From assembly GCA_965237895.1 (NCBI GenBank), contig CBDEGR010000002.1, forward strand, positions 124,001-188,000: a stretch of 64,000 bases of DNA, in the 5' to 3' direction. This DNA comes from CBDEGR01 sp965237895 (GTDB lineage Bacteria; Acidobacteriota; Terriglobia; UBA7540; JAPUME01). Both the position numbers and the translations under genes were made by a program. Under the pieces are notes generated by a model. That model saw only the letters and a list, made by a program, of their open reading frames with translations. It ran no database searches and was not told the DNA's origin. Below, one piece after another: positions 17,761-25,965 of this stretch (positions within the stretch are counted from its first letter, which is position 1; the number at the start of each line of letters is the position of its first letter).

Positions 17761-17789
17761 TTGTCGAACCGGGTCTCTCAGCATAAAAT
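17761..17789 (+). promoter_or_regulatory. Candidate sigma-70 promoter of the monooxygenase gene
   Basis: TTGTCG (17761-17766) and TAAAAT (17784-17789) are spaced by 17 bases. The predicted start leaves a leader of about 37 bases with a GGGAGGAG ribosome binding site before the ATG at 17833. Confidence 0.5.
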
Positions 17790-17832
17790 AGAGCTTTGAT
17801 TTTTACTCTGAATTTTACCCTGGGAGGAGCCT

Positions 17833-18183
17833 ATGTTCGTCGTCTGCAACCGCATTTCCATCAATCAAGGACATGAAAAAGAGTTCGAAGACCTCTTCTT
17901 GAGCCGCGACCCGCGCCAGGCCAAGCACCCCATCACCCAGCAGCCGGGCTTCATCCGCAACGACCTTCTGCGTCCTACCAAGGAGGAGCCCTACGTGGTG
18001 CTCACCTACTGGAACTCGCGCCAAGACTTCGAGGCCTGGACCAACAGCGAGTCCTTCAAGGAAGCCCACTCGGGCCGCTCGCGCCAGGAGATCTTCGCCG
18101 GGCGGCCGAACCTGGAGATTCACGAAGTCATCCGTTCGGTAATCGGATCGGGTGCCGGAGCCGAATTGATTCCAACCGGTTAA
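17833..18183 (+). CDS. Antibiotic biosynthesis monooxygenase (ABM) domain protein
   Basis: A 116-residue ferredoxin-like ABM-family protein. The opening MFVVCNRISINQGHEKEFED, the central QPGFIRNDLLRP and the YVVLTYWNSRQDFEAW segment match the family, which includes heme-degrading IsdG-type enzymes and quinol monooxygenases. The asparagine in the CNRI segment and the tryptophan in the LTYWNS segment fit the IsdG-type side. The strong ribosome binding site GGGAGGAG precedes the ATG. The substrate is not determined by sequence; a heme role is possible but inferred. Confidence 0.8.
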   Translation: MFVVCNRISINQGHEKEFEDLFLSRDPRQAKHPITQQPGFIRNDLLRPTKEEPYVVLTYWNSRQDFEAWTNSESFKEAHSGRSRQEIFAGRPNLEIHEVIRSVIGSGAGAELIPTG

Positions 18184-18330
18184 ATTTCTCCCGCACCAAC
18201 CACTTTGAGAAACCCCCGCCAGGGAGTAGACTACCGGCACGCTCCGGTGGTCGCTGAACCGAAAGCACCCGATCGCATTCTCCTGCTCCGCGCCGCCGAG
18301 GACTGCGGATTCTTGAGGGAGGGGCCAAAA

Positions 18331-19890
18331 ATGCTCTGCCGATTCCTGACCGGTTCCCGAATCATATTTCTGCCGTTTCTGGCCGCTCTTTTCCTTCTTC
18401 CCAATGCTCAGGCCAAGGACATCTAGCGGAAGGTAGAGTCCGAAAACTTCACTGTGGTGGGAAACTCCTCGGAGAGAAACCTCCTGCGGGTTGCGTCGCG
18501 TCTTGAAAAATTCCGACACGCCTTCGTGATTCTGTTCCCCACCTATGAATTCAACTCCTCGGTTCCCACTCGTGTGCTGGTTTATCGGGACGAGCGCTCC
18601 TTTCGTCCGGTCGCGCCGCGACGCAACGGCAAGCCCGTCAAGAACCTGGGCGGCTACTTTCGCCGGGGCGAGACTGCCAACTATATTGTGATCCACACTC
18701 CGGGGGCCGCCCGACAGAACGAATTCCTGGACCGCCTGATTTTCCACGAATACACTCACTTTTTGATCCGCAATATGCTGCAGACGACCCCCGCGTGGCT
18801 CGCGGAGGGCCTCGCGGAATATTTCAGCACTTTCCCGATCAGAGAGAGGGGGGAAAAGGCGTATCTCGGATGGCCGTTTGAAGATCACATCCATCTGCTG
18901 CGGAAGGGCCGCTTGTTGCCGCTGCGGGTGCTGCTTGGCGTCGACCATAGCTCGCCCTACTATAACGAAAGAGACAAGAAAGGAATCTTTTACGCCCAAT
19001 CCTGGGCGCTGGTCAGCTATTTGAATGAACAAATGAACGGGCGAATAATCCCGGAACTTGCCGGGTTGATGGCGAGCGGGTTGAGACCGGAAGAGGCCTT
19101 CGAGAAGGCTTCCGGAATCGATCTTCCGGTGTTGGAACGCGAATTCCGACAACAGGTCCGCTCCCTCGGGATACACTCTCCTCACCGGATCACTCTCCCC
19201 GTTCCGGTCCGCCTTGAAAACAGTCCCGTCACCCAAGCATTGTCGGAAGCGGAAATGCAATACTACCTGGGCGATTTCCTACTAAGCAGTCGCAGCGCGC
19301 CGCACGAAGATGCCGAGCGTTTTCTCCAAAAATCAATTCGCCTGGACCCGAATCTCTCCGCCGCCCACGCACTGCTGGGGAAAATCTACATGCAACGCAA
19401 GGAGTTCACGGAAGCTGAAAAACATCTTACCCGCTCCGCCCAGGCCGCCCCTCCCAGCCACCTTGCCCACTACTACCGCGCCCTGCTCTATAGCCTGGAC
19501 CCAAGCAGCGGGGCGGCGGGCGGAGCGCAGTCCTTCCGCTTCCGCGAAAACTACCCTCCGGAGACGGAAGCCAAGATTCGCGCCGAACTCGAAGAAGCAA
19601 TTCGCCTTGAGCCGGATTTTCCCGACTCCTACTACCTGTTAGCCCAAATTACGCTTGCCACGAACAGCGACCCCGCCGAAGCCGTCCACCTGTTGAAACA
19701 GGCTCTCCGGTTAGCGCCGGGACGGGAGCGGTACGCCGTTCTGCTGGCCGAAGCCTATGTGCAAAGCCGAAAACCCCAGGAAGCGCGTCGGATTCTGACC
19801 CCGCTCGCTCGCACCGCCGCCGACCGCCAAGCGCGCCACGAAGCCCGGCGGCTTTTGAAGCTGATGGAGGAAAGGGGAAGTCCACGGTGA
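18331..19890 (+). pseudogene. DUF1570-type gluzincin with TPR repeats, interrupted by amber codon
   Basis: The ATG at 18331 opens a clean signal peptide ending in AQAKDI. The next codon is TAG (18424-18426), after which the same frame continues RKVESENFTVVGNSSERN and stays open to 19890. Homologues have Trp at this point (a WRKV-type segment), so one G-to-A change explains the stop. The body has the metallopeptidase motif HEYTH and the downstream AWLAEGLAEYF, then a TPR array from about residue 290 to the end. Without the signal peptide the product cannot be exported, unless the stop is read through or is a sequencing error. All else appears intact, so the lesion is recent or artefactual. Confidence 0.8.
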
Positions 19891-19996
19891 GTTCGATGAG
19901 ATGAGCCGCCCAGCAATCCAGCACGGCCGCCCTCGGTGGGTGTCCCAGTGGAGATCACTTCCCACCTTCTTGAATTATGTGTTCGAAAAAAACCGG

Positions 19997-20026
19997 TTGA
20001 CACGGCATTTCCCCGCCCGGTATCAT
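19997..20026 (+). promoter_or_regulatory. Sigma-70 promoter of the thrC operon
   Basis: TTGACA (19997-20002) and TATCAT (20021-20026) are separated by 18 bases. The transcript would begin about 20033, some 30 bases before the first helix of the SAM riboswitch. Confidence 0.7.
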
Positions 20027-20065
20027 CTTGAATGACAATTGAATACTGATTCAGGGAACCTCTGA

Positions 20066-20176
20066 ATCTCATCCAGAGTGGCTGAGGGATTGGGCCCGAT
20101 GAAGCCACGACAACCGGCCTAGACGTTCGAGTCAGGTGTCGGTGCCAATTCCTGCCGGTAGGGGAAAGATGAGAGG
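20066..20176 (+). ncRNA. SAM-I (S-box) riboswitch
   Basis: The sequence has the S-box core: TCTCATC (P1, 20068-20074) then CAGAGTGG, CTGAGGGA, GGGCCCGATGAAGCC and CGACAACC, closing with GATGAGA (20169-20175), which pairs with the first segment. This class binds S-adenosylmethionine and usually turns methionine or cysteine genes off. Here it is followed by an intrinsic terminator and then thrC, so high SAM should stop transcription before thrC. Confidence 0.92.
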
Positions 20177-20206
20177 GGGACCGTAAGCAACAAGGTCTTC
20201 ATATCC

Positions 20207-20240
20207 GCCTCTTTTCCATACGGGAAAAGAGGCTTTTTTG
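20207..20240 (+). terminator. Intrinsic terminator of the SAM riboswitch
   Basis: An 11-bp stem, GCCTCTTTTCC with GGAAAAGAGGC, is closed by a short loop and followed by TTTTTT (20234-20239). It lies about 30 bases after the aptamer and about 50 before the thrC start, the classic expression platform. Confidence 0.9.
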
Positions 20241-20288
20241 TTTCTATAGCGGTGTACCCGGGCAGGAAAGGTGGAAACAGGAGCCGTT

Positions 20289-21527
20289 ATGTCATACGTC
20301 TTAGGATTAAAGTGCCGGGAATGCGGGCGCGAGTATCCAGCCGAGCCCTTGGCCACGTGCAACGAGTGCTGGGCGCCGCTTGAAGTCGTCTACGACTATG
20401 ACGCCATCGGACGCAGCGTGTCGCGAGATTTGCTGGCCGGGCGCGAAGGCAACATGTGGCGTTATCGGGAACTGCTCCCTCTGCACCAAGCCCCCGCCGT
20501 CGGAATGCAGACCGGCTTTACACCGCTGCTGCCGGCGCCGAAGCTGGCCGCCGTCTTGGGTGTCCGCGAGCTCTACCTGAAGAACGATTCGGTCAACTTT
20601 CCCACGCTCTCCTTCAAGGACCGCGTTGTGGCCGTCGCGCTGAGCAAGGCCCGCGAATTCAAGTTCGCCTCCGTCGGCTGCTCTTCCACCGGGAACTTGG
20701 CAAACTCCGTCGCCGCGCAGGCCGCTGCCGGAGGGTTCAAGAGCTTCATCTTCGTTCCCTCCGACATCGAATCGGAAAAAATCATTGCCACCACCGTCTA
20801 CGGCGCAGGGCTGGTGAAGATCGCCGGCAACTACGATCAAGTGAACCGCCTCTGTGCGGAGATTTCCCAGAAATACAACTGGGGAATCGTCAACGTAAAC
20901 CTCCGCACTTACTATTCGGAAGGCTCGAAGACGCTCGGCTACGAGGTGGCCGAACAGTTGGGCTGGCGGCTGCCGCAGAACGTGGTCATCCCCATGGCGG
21001 GCGGCTCGCTCATCACGAAAATCCAAAAGGCATTCAACGAACTGCAAAAGCTCGGATGGGTTCCGGAGGTGCACACGCGCTTCTTCGGCGCGCAGGCCAC
21101 GGGTTGCTCGCCCATCACGGCCGCCGTCAAGAAGAACAGTTGCGACATCGCCCCCCAGAAGCCGAACACGATCGCCAAGTCGCTCGCCATCGGTAACCCG
21201 GCCGACGGGTTTTACGCCGCCCAGACCATGCTCTCGAGCGGCGGGTGGGGCGAAGACGCCACAGACGTAGAGATCGTCGACGGCATTCGGTTATTGGCCA
21301 CCACCGAAGGCATCTTTGCCGAAACGGCGGGAGGCGTGACCGTAGCTGTGGCGCGCAAACTGCTCGAACAGGACCGCATCAACCCCGATGAATCGCTGGT
21401 GCTGGCGATTACGGGCAACGGCCTCAAGACGGTGAAGGCGGTGGAGGCGACGGCGGCTGAGGGCATCGTCATCCGCCCCAAGCTGCACGAGTTCGAAGAA
21501 GCCATTTTGAAGGCCGTGCCGGTTTAA
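20289..21527 (+). CDS. thrC: Threonine synthase
   Basis: A PLP enzyme converting O-phosphohomoserine to threonine, 412 residues. The N-terminus has a zinc-ribbon-like CRECGREYPAEP...CNECWAPLE arrangement found in this ThrC branch. The PLP lysine lies in PTLSFKDRVV. The phosphate-binding CSSTGNLANSVAA and PMAGGSLITKI loops and the C-terminal TGNGLKTVKA are present. The ATG at 20289 follows an AGGAG ribosome binding site. It heads thrC-moaD-like-thrB under the SAM riboswitch. Threonine synthase competes with methionine synthesis for phosphohomoserine only in some organisms, so SAM repression is unexpected; a role in methionine supply is an open alternative. Confidence 0.9.
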   Translation: MSYVLGLKCRECGREYPAEPLATCNECWAPLEVVYDYDAIGRSVSRDLLAGREGNMWRYRELLPLHQAPAVGMQTGFTPLLPAPKLAAVLGVRELYLKNDSVNFPTLSFKDRVVAVALSKAREFKFASVGCSSTGNLANSVAAQAAAGGFKSFIFVPSDIESEKIIATTVYGAGLVKIAGNYDQVNRLCAEISQKYNWGIVNVNLRTYYSEGSKTLGYEVAEQLGWRLPQNVVIPMAGGSLITKIQKAFNELQKLGWVPEVHTRFFGAQATGCSPITAAVKKNSCDIAPQKPNTIAKSLAIGNPADGFYAAQTMLSSGGWGEDATDVEIVDGIRLLATTEGIFAETAGGVTVAVARKLLEQDRINPDESLVLAITGNGLKTVKAVEATAAEGIVIRPKLHEFEEAILKAVPV

Positions 21528-21610
21528 GCAAGAATCTTTTTTGGGGAAAAACTTGATCCCGACGACGCCCGGTCTGCTTCCTGTTTCGGCGTTGGTCGCC
21601 AGGAGACCTT

Positions 21611-21934
21611 ATGTCCGTAAAAATCCTCATTCCTCCCCCGCTGCGACGCTTCACCAGCGGAACCGACAGCTTGGAAGCATCGGTCGAGAACCTGCCGGAC
21701 CTGATCAACAAGTTGGAAGAGAACTTTCCCGGCATCCGCAAATCGATCTGCGCCGACGACGGCACGCTGCACCGCTTCATCAACGTTTACGTGAACGATG
21801 AAGACATCCGCTTCCTGGGCGGCACCGATTACAAGTTCCAGGAGAACGACGAAGTGTCGCTGATTCCCTCCATCGCTGGCGGGTGTTGCACAAGTGACCG
21901 GAAGGTCGAAAAGTTTTCCTGCGAGGATCAGTAA
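21611..21934 (+). CDS. MoaD/ThiS-like sulfur-carrier protein with post-GlyGly tail
   Basis: A beta-grasp protein of 107 residues. It has the typical order: N-terminal strand VKILIPPPLRRF, the INVYVNDEDIRFL segment and the end VSLIPSIAGG, where MoaD, ThiS and CysO normally stop so that the terminal glycine can be thiocarboxylated. Here 16 residues follow (CCTSDRK...CEDQ) with three cysteines. A protease would have to remove them before the protein could carry sulfur. The codon directly after GlyGly is TGT, one base from TGA. The gene sits between thrC and thrB (its stop overlaps the thrB ATG), under the same SAM riboswitch, pointing to homocysteine, cysteine or methionine sulfur chemistry rather than molybdopterin. 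Confidence 0.85.
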   Translation: MSVKILIPPPLRRFTSGTDSLEASVENLPDLINKLEENFPGIRKSICADDGTLHRFINVYVNDEDIRFLGGTDYKFQENDEVSLIPSIAGGCCTSDRKVEKFSCEDQ

Positions 21935-22863
21935 TGACGGCCGCGCGCAGCTTCACCCTCCGGGTTCCGGCCACCAGCGCCAACCTCGGATGCGCCTTCG
22001 ACTGCGCCGCGCTGGCCCTGGGCCTCTACCTCGACACCACCCTTACCACCCGCGTGGGTGAAGATGAAAACAGCACCGTCACCGTCCGCTACTCCGGGCC
22101 GACCGCCGAGCGCGTGCGGCAGGACGAAAGGAATCTGATTGCGCGCGTGATCAAAGACCGCTTGGCCGAAAAGGGGAACCGTCAGGGATTCGATCTTGAT
22201 ATTCAAAGCGAAATTCCGATCGGCGTGGGACTGGGGTCGAGCGCAGCGGCCATTGTCACCGGGCTGGCGTTGGCCGCGAAAGTTCTCCATGAGGCGCCGA
22301 ATGAAGCGGCCATTTTAAAGCAGGCCACCGAAAGGGAAGGCCATCCGGACAACGTGGCCGCCGCCTGGCACGGAGGGTTCGTCCTGGCCGTCACCGACGC
22401 CAACGAAGTCTCAACCTCCGTCGCGCCGGTGCCCGAAGATTTGAAGCTCGTCCTGGTGGTCCCTGACTTCCAGCTTCCTACCGAAGAGACGCGGCGCAGC
22501 CTGCCCGCCTCCTACTCGCGCCAAGACGCCGTCCACAACCTGCAACGCGCCACGGCCTTAGCCGCGCAGTTCTTTTCCGGTAAGCCGCAGTTGGAGGACT
22601 TCCTCTTCGACGACCGCTGGCATCAGCCCTTCCGAGCGCGCCTGGTTCCGGGCCTCGAGGCGGCACTCGCCTTCCGCCATCCAGCGTTGCTTGGTATCTG
22701 CCTGAGCGGCGCGGGCTCGTCCGTGCTGGCGTTTGCCAGCGAGCGGGCCGAAGAGATCGGCCGCGCCATCGCCGCCTGTTTTGAGAATAACGACATCAAA
22801 ACGCAGACGTTTTTCCTAGCCCCGGATAATCGGGGAGCGAAGGGGTGGTTGGAAGAGCGGTAG
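21934..22863 (+). CDS. thrB: Homoserine kinase
   Basis: A GHMP-family kinase, 309 residues, that makes O-phosphohomoserine for ThrC. It shows the opening VPATSANLGCAFDCAALAL, the ATP loop GVGLGSSAAAIVTGL and the C-terminal CLSGAGSSVLAF. Its ATG overlaps the stop of the MoaD-like gene (TAATG), so it belongs to the same riboswitch-controlled transcript. The order thrC-carrier-thrB means substrate supply and use are co-regulated. Confidence 0.93.
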   Translation: MTAARSFTLRVPATSANLGCAFDCAALALGLYLDTTLTTRVGEDENSTVTVRYSGPTAERVRQDERNLIARVIKDRLAEKGNRQGFDLDIQSEIPIGVGLGSSAAAIVTGLALAAKVLHEAPNEAAILKQATEREGHPDNVAAAWHGGFVLAVTDANEVSTSVAPVPEDLKLVLVVPDFQLPTEETRRSLPASYSRQDAVHNLQRATALAAQFFSGKPQLEDFLFDDRWHQPFRARLVPGLEAALAFRHPALLGICLSGAGSSVLAFASERAEEIGRAIAACFENNDIKTQTFFLAPDNRGAKGWLEER

Positions 22864-22889
22864 CGCAGAACCCGCCGTTTGGTTCTGCG
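22864..22889. repeat. REP-like palindrome, copy 2
   Basis: CGCAGAACC (22864-22872) and GGTTCTGCG (22881-22889) form a perfect 9-bp stem immediately after the thrB stop codon. Confidence 0.7.
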
Positions 22890-22913
22890 GCTGTTCATTT
22901 AAAACGAAAAACA

Positions 22914-22938
22914 CGGAACCTGAACTACGGGTTCCGCG
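22914..22938. repeat. REP-like palindrome, copy 3
   Basis: CGGAACC and GGTTCCG flank a TGAACTACG loop, with the same loop ending (ACTACGGG) as the copy at 17617-17642. Confidence 0.7.
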
Positions 22939-22946
22939 CTACCTGC

Positions 22947-22980
22947 TCCCCACCCTTTCCTCCGAAAGGATGGGGCACCC
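22947..22980. repeat. Palindromic repeat of the GGATGGGGCACCC family
   Basis: TCCCCACCCTTTCC is followed after a short loop by GAAAGGATGGGGCACCC; the arms pair with one mismatch. The same words form the nested inverted repeat at 2272-2446. It lies between convergent genes. Confidence 0.7.
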
Positions 22981-23109
22981 GGCCTTTAGCCCTGAAATTC
23001 GTTAGGCTTATGCAAAGGATAGCTGATACGGAAGCTGGTTATTTGCTTGCTACTTTCTCAGGCCGTTTGCCTCGGTTAATGTATGTGATCCGGTTCGTTG
23101 GCAGGTGGT

Positions 23110-24291
23110 CTAGTCGGCGAGAGCATGTTCGAGGTCGGCGACCAAATCTTCCACCGATTCAATCCCCACGGAAATTCGGACCAGGCCGTCCGTAATGCCG
23201 GCGGCGAGGCGCTCCTCGCGCGGGACGGCGGCGTGGGAAGTAGCCGCGGGATGCAGGATCAACGAGCGAGTATCGCCCAAGCTGGCGGCGCGGGAGAAGA
23301 GCGCCACGCGGTCCATTACTTTTTTCCCCACCTCAACGCCGCCCTTCACTTCAAAGCTTACCATCGCGCCGAACCCCTTCATCTGCTTCTGGGCCAGCTC
23401 ATGGCCGGGGTGAGAGGGGAGGCCGGGATAGTTGACGCGCTCGACCTTCTCATGTGATTCGAGAAACTCGGCAATCAATTGCGCGTTGGCGCAGGCCATG
23501 CGCACGCGAAGCGGAAGCGTGCGGATGCCGCGCAGAATCAGCCAGGCGTTGAACGGGCTCAGCACGCCGCCGAAGTCACGCAGGATGTCGTTGTAGAGGT
23601 GCCGAACGTAGTACTCCCGCCCGACGATCAGGCCGCCCATCGCGTCGCCGTGTCCGCAGAGGTATTTGGTGGCCGAGTGGACCACCACGTCCACGCCCAG
23701 CTCCATGGGCCGTTGCAAGACGGGCGTGGCGAACGTGTTGTCGATCACCGTCGGGACGCCCTTCTCCTGCCCCAGCCGCGCCAGAGCCTCGATGTCCATG
23801 ATCTCCAGAACGGGATTGCTGGGCGTTTCAAAATAGATCAGCTTGGTGTTCGGCCGGATGGCTTTCTCAAACTCGGCCACCTCATTCGAGCCGACAAACG
23901 TCCCCTCCGCGCCCAGTCGCGGCAGCTTTTCGTTGATAAAGTTGTAGGACGCGCCATAGATGGACCGCGACGCCACGACGTGGTCCTCCGCCCCCACGAA
24001 ACCGAGAATCACGCTTGAGATGGCCGCCATACCGGAGGCCATGGCGACGGCTGCCTCGCCGCCTTCGAGCGCCGCTACTTTCTCTTCCAGCGCCTTGATT
24101 GTGGGATTGCTGTACCGCGTGTAGACGTAACCGGGCTTCTCTTCCGTGAAGCGCGCCGCCAGCTCATCGGTCGAGCCGGCGACGAAGGTGTTCGACATGT
24201 AGACCGGCGTGTCGAGGGCGCCGGTCGCCTCACACGGCCCTTCCCCGGCGTGGACAGCGAGGGTTTCAAGCCCCAATTTACTTTTCTTCAT
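23110..24291 (-). CDS. PLP-dependent trans-sulfuration enzyme (MetB/MetC/MetY/Mgl family)
   Basis: A Cys/Met-metabolism PLP enzyme of 393 residues. The PLP lysine is in HSATKYLCGHGD; the YTRYSNPT, AVAMASGMAAI and ETPSNP blocks are intact. The family includes cystathionine gamma-synthase, gamma- and beta-lyases, O-acetylhomoserine sulfhydrylase and methionine gamma-lyase, and sequence alone does not separate them safely. Its position facing thrC-moaD-like-thrB is consistent with sulfur amino-acid metabolism, although it is on the opposite strand and not under the riboswitch. Confidence 0.88.
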   Translation of the reverse strand: MKKSKLGLETLAVHAGEGPCEATGALDTPVYMSNTFVAGSTDELAARFTEEKPGYVYTRYSNPTIKALEEKVAALEGGEAAVAMASGMAAISSVILGFVGAEDHVVASRSIYGASYNFINEKLPRLGAEGTFVGSNEVAEFEKAIRPNTKLIYFETPSNPVLEIMDIEALARLGQEKGVPTVIDNTFATPVLQRPMELGVDVVVHSATKYLCGHGDAMGGLIVGREYYVRHLYNDILRDFGGVLSPFNAWLILRGIRTLPLRVRMACANAQLIAEFLESHEKVERVNYPGLPSHPGHELAQKQMKGFGAMVSFEVKGGVEVGKKVMDRVALFSRAASLGDTRSLILHPAATSHAAVPREERLAAGITDGLVRISVGIESVEDLVADLEHALAD

Positions 24292-24323
24292 CGTGATCTA
24301 TCTCCCCCAGCGGTACGGCTTTG

Positions 24324-25694
24324 CTATTTTTGCGCCGCAAGCTCGCTCAGAAAGTAGGCCGAACTCAAGATACCGTTCTGGTAGTTCCCGAGATCGATTC
24401 TTTCATTCGGCGCGTGAGCGTTTTCGTCCGGCAGGCCGAATCCCATCAGGATGACGGGGATTTTGAAGGCGTCCTGAATGTCGGGAATCAGGGGAATTGA
24501 ACCGCCCTCGCGGATAAAGACCGCCCGACGGCCAAAGCCCTTCCGCAGTGCCGCCTGCGCGGCATTGAAAAACGGGTGCGTGTATGGCGCAACCCACGGC
24601 TTGCCCAGGCTGTGAACTGCAAAGCGGAAGCGGACCGTCTTCGGTATCAGCTTCCTCAGGTGCCGTTCGACCAGCTTGGTGATCTTTGCCGGGTCTTGAT
24701 TCGGCACCAGACGGCAACTGATCTTGGCATGAGCCTTTGCCGGGAGGACGGTCTTGGCGCCCTCTTCGGTGTAACCGCCCCACATGCCGTTGATCTCAAT
24801 CGTGGGCCGCGCCCAGAGCCGCTCCGGCGTGGTGTAGCCTTTTTCGCCCGTGAGCCGCAACGCGCCCGACGCCTTCAGGAAATTCTTCTGGCTGAAGGGG
24901 AGCTTGCCGAGCGCCGCCCGCTCCGCCTTACCGACCTTCTGCACATCCTTATAGAACCCCGGAATGGCGACGCGGCCTTTTATGTCGTGCAGTTGGGCGA
25001 TGACCTCGGAGAGCACGGCCAGCGGATTCGCCACCGCGCCGCCGAAGGAACCCGAATGGAGGTCCTGCGAGGCGGCTTCGATTTCGATCTCGTAATAGGC
25101 GAGGCCGCGCAGCCCGTAACAGATGGAGGGAATGCCGCGGTCGAGCATCGGCGAGTCGGAGATAACCAACGTGTCCGCCCGTAACTTCTCCTTATGCTTC
25201 TTTAAAATCTCACCAAAATTGGGACTGCCGATCTCCTCTTCTCCTTCCACGATAAACTTGACGTTCACGGGCAACCCCCGGCCCGCTTGCAGAAAACCCT
25301 CGACGGCCTTCAGGTGGAGGTAGTGCTGTCCTTTATTATCTACCGTGCCGCGGCCGTAAAGCTGCCCCTCGCGGATGGCGGGCTGGAACGGGGGTGAATC
25401 CCACAAATCGACCGGGTCGGGCGGCTGCACGTCGTAGTGCCCGTAGATGAGCACGGTCGGCTCGCCCGGCGCATGGAGCCAGTCGGCGTAGACGGTCGGA
25501 TGGCCCGCGGTAGGCAAAATCTCCACATTCTCGAGGCCGGCGCGCCGCATAGCATCGGCTATGAAGTTACAAGCACGGTCCATATCCGGTTTATGCTCGG
25601 AGCGCGTGCTGACGCTCGGAATCTTTACGTAGTCGATCAGCTCATCCACGTACCGCTTTTCATTGGCTCGAATGTAATCAAAAACGTCGCTCAT
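24324..25694 (-). CDS. M20 family dipeptidase/carboxypeptidase
   Basis: A zinc peptidase of the ArgE/DapE/CPG2 clan, 456 residues. Metal ligands are seen in YGHYDVQPPD (His, Asp), GTVDNKGQH (bridging Asp) and the catalytic EGEEEIGS. The dimerisation domain lies at about residues 185-350. The final region has a His in the family position. The substrate is probably dipeptides. Immediately upstream of the ATG, at the ribosome binding position, is a run of 16 G on this strand. Confidence 0.88.
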   Translation of the reverse strand: MSDVFDYIRANEKRYVDELIDYVKIPSVSTRSEHKPDMDRACNFIADAMRRAGLENVEILPTAGHPTVYADWLHAPGEPTVLIYGHYDVQPPDPVDLWDSPPFQPAIREGQLYGRGTVDNKGQHYLHLKAVEGFLQAGRGLPVNVKFIVEGEEEIGSPNFGEILKKHKEKLRADTLVISDSPMLDRGIPSICYGLRGLAYYEIEIEAASQDLHSGSFGGAVANPLAVLSEVIAQLHDIKGRVAIPGFYKDVQKVGKAERAALGKLPFSQKNFLKASGALRLTGEKGYTTPERLWARPTIEINGMWGGYTEEGAKTVLPAKAHAKISCRLVPNQDPAKITKLVERHLRKLIPKTVRFRFAVHSLGKPWVAPYTHPFFNAAQAALRKGFGRRAVFIREGGSIPLIPDIQDAFKIPVILMGFGLPDENAHAPNERIDLGNYQNGILSSAYFLSELAAQK

Positions 25695-25699
25695 AGAGA

Positions 25700-25715
25700 C
25701 CCCCCCCCCCCCCCC
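25700..25715 (-). repeat. Homopolymer of 16 G at the ribosome binding position
   Basis: Sixteen consecutive C on the plus strand (G on the coding strand) end 5 bases before the ATG of the M20 peptidase. Long G tracts gain and lose bases easily, and this one occupies the Shine-Dalgarno position. Confidence 0.85.
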
Positions 25716-25965
25716 TCTTCCCCGTCATTCCGAATTGCGGCCCTTACGGTACCCAAAACATGCCCGTCGGCGCAAGCGAACATCCCGGCGGCCCGTAAAT
25801 CCTTCCTCCAGTTCCCATGGCGACGAAGAGGCCGAGGCCAAGCGAAATTTTTGAAAGCATCCTCCGTGTGGCACCCTTGTGGTATAAGATTATTTCTCGA
25901 AGCCCGAAGATGACTCCGCCGTCACACTCCTACGCAATCCCACGGAGTCGCAGGGCTGAAACGGA

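Larger units (their letters stand above)
17448..17832. other. Divergent gap with REP-like palindrome
   Basis: The gap separates a minus-strand gene from a plus-strand gene. It holds the CGCAGAACC palindrome at 17617-17642, small hairpins around 17670 and 17715, and the promoter at 17761-17789. No gene is seen. Confidence 0.5.

Noticed and set aside
17815..19260. A 481-codon minus-strand frame
   Set aside because: It covers the ABM gene and the DUF1570 gene in antisense and shows no family motif.
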